DNA of 64,000 nucleotides from Gigantopelta aegis. Taxonomy: Eukaryota; Mollusca; Gastropoda; Neomphalida; Peltospiridae. Both the position numbers and the translations under genes were made by a program. Of this stretch, positions 63,331-64,000 are shown in pieces. The DNA lies in NCBI RefSeq assembly GCF_016097555.1, contig NC_054703.1, positions 3,775,751 to 3,839,750 on the forward strand, read 5' to 3'. The notes under the pieces were generated by a model. That model saw nothing but the letters and a program-made list of their open reading frames with translations, was not told the origin of the DNA and did no database searches. How positions within the stretch are numbered: the stretch's first letter is position 1; each line of letters begins with the position of its first letter.

Positions 63331-64000
63331 AACCCTAATTTGGTGTTGAGGTTGTTCCTATTGTCCTAAGTCCTTATTCTAGTGTACTCAACGGTTATCC
63401 AAGACCACCCCTTCCCCCGTCTTTGGATTATAATGAAATACAATTACGGGGGGGGGGGGGGGGGGGGGGGGGAGAGTTATACTAGCATAGCTATCTAATT
63501 TGAAAGGTTTTTTTTTTCCCCCTCCTTATAGTGTAAGTATTGGTTAAAAAGCCTAGTGCTTAACATATTTTATTTGGCTACCAAAAACAATGCGTTTATT
63601 AAGTCGGTCGTCAACTGTCAATAACTGTATACATGCGTAAGAAGTTAAATTTCATTTCCCACCCCCTCAAAAATCGTATCTAAGTTTGCACTTATTAGTA
63701 AGATGAATTATAATATCTAACAGGTTAATCTTACTTGTTATTTATCCGGCTGTTTGGATTCCTATCTGCTTCTTCTTCTGGAACCCAAAATGACTCACCT
63801 TATGTTGCTATAATAAAGCTTGTATTTGGTAGTACATGGTGCAAGTGCAAAGACAAAGTGGTGCGGTTTATTTACACTATTGCGGCGTCCAATTAAAGGA
63901 TAGCCACCGCAATAGTTTCCTAAAAAGAAGAAGTAAAAAACCCACAAAAAAAACCCACATTTATCTACAAGGTATACACTTACATATATTTATGCTTAAT
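63331..64000. other. Spacer to the right edge, with a G run
   Basis: A G run at 63449-63472. The remainder is AT-rich without recognisable features. Confidence 0.4.

Overview
This window looks like a piece of an animal nuclear genome, most likely a marine mollusc and probably a gastropod. The signs are intron-like spacing, 200-N scaffold gaps at 11958-12157 and 29482-29681, AT-rich intergenic DNA, CCCTAA-type telomere motifs, and tRNA-derived SINEs and LINE tails of the kind I associate from memory with gastropod assemblies (no search was run). There are no bacterial operons, CRISPR arrays or rRNA genes. The window is gene-poor. Well over a third of it is tandem repeat, and much of the rest is transposable-element debris.

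Layout, left half. 1-2790 is a 23/21-bp satellite, followed at once by an exon encoding a single transmembrane helix (2838-2928) and a 73-bp minisatellite (3066-3960). A BED-like zinc-finger exon lies on the minus strand (4824-5136). 5.5-9.2 kb holds SINE pieces and small TIR elements. 9.9-11.7 kb has an unidentified minus-strand reading frame, an inverted repeat and a 59-codon plus-strand frame. 16.0-16.6 kb holds a tandem set of decayed transmembrane exons next to a 5'-truncated LINE (16.6-18.4 kb), in which one 48-bp coding segment has expanded to 15 in-frame copies. Two more minisatellites and a short exon-like segment (19869-19963) follow. 21.5-23.1 kb is a second, minus-strand LINE remnant that ends at an interstitial telomeric block. 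23.2-27.8 kb is a macrosatellite of about 1.6 kb units, cut by a Tc1-like transposon (27851 to the gap) that carries a perfect 151-bp inverted patch of that macrosatellite.

Layout, right half. 29.7-32.3 kb is a 104-bp satellite whose monomer matches the shared LINE/SINE 3' tail. 33.5-36.3 kb holds SINEs and a 117-bp minisatellite. 36.7-37.2 kb is the best host-gene candidate: a minus-strand terminal exon with 14-residue proline repeats, flanked downstream by a 75-bp-arm hairpin. 37.7-41 kb has TIR elements, a SINE and a hAT-like MITE with clean target duplications. 41.6-44.8 kb is a very homogeneous 121-bp array. 45.2-47.3 kb is a 75-bp minisatellite running into 1.3 kb of trinucleotide repeat. 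47.4-51.9 kb is bounded by inverted copies of one repeat. 52.8-54.4 kb is a retroposed, GC-rich element with a long reading frame of unknown family and target duplications. 54.5-56.6 kb is a 107-bp array with a 716-bp higher-order repeat. The last 7 kb is largely featureless, with one small TIR element at 61.5 kb.

Host coding content is limited to isolated exons: membrane-receptor-like pieces on the plus strand (2.8, 16.4 and 19.9 kb) that may or may not belong to one gene, and a few minus-strand exons. Function was inferred only where motifs are visible. Exon joins are inference.
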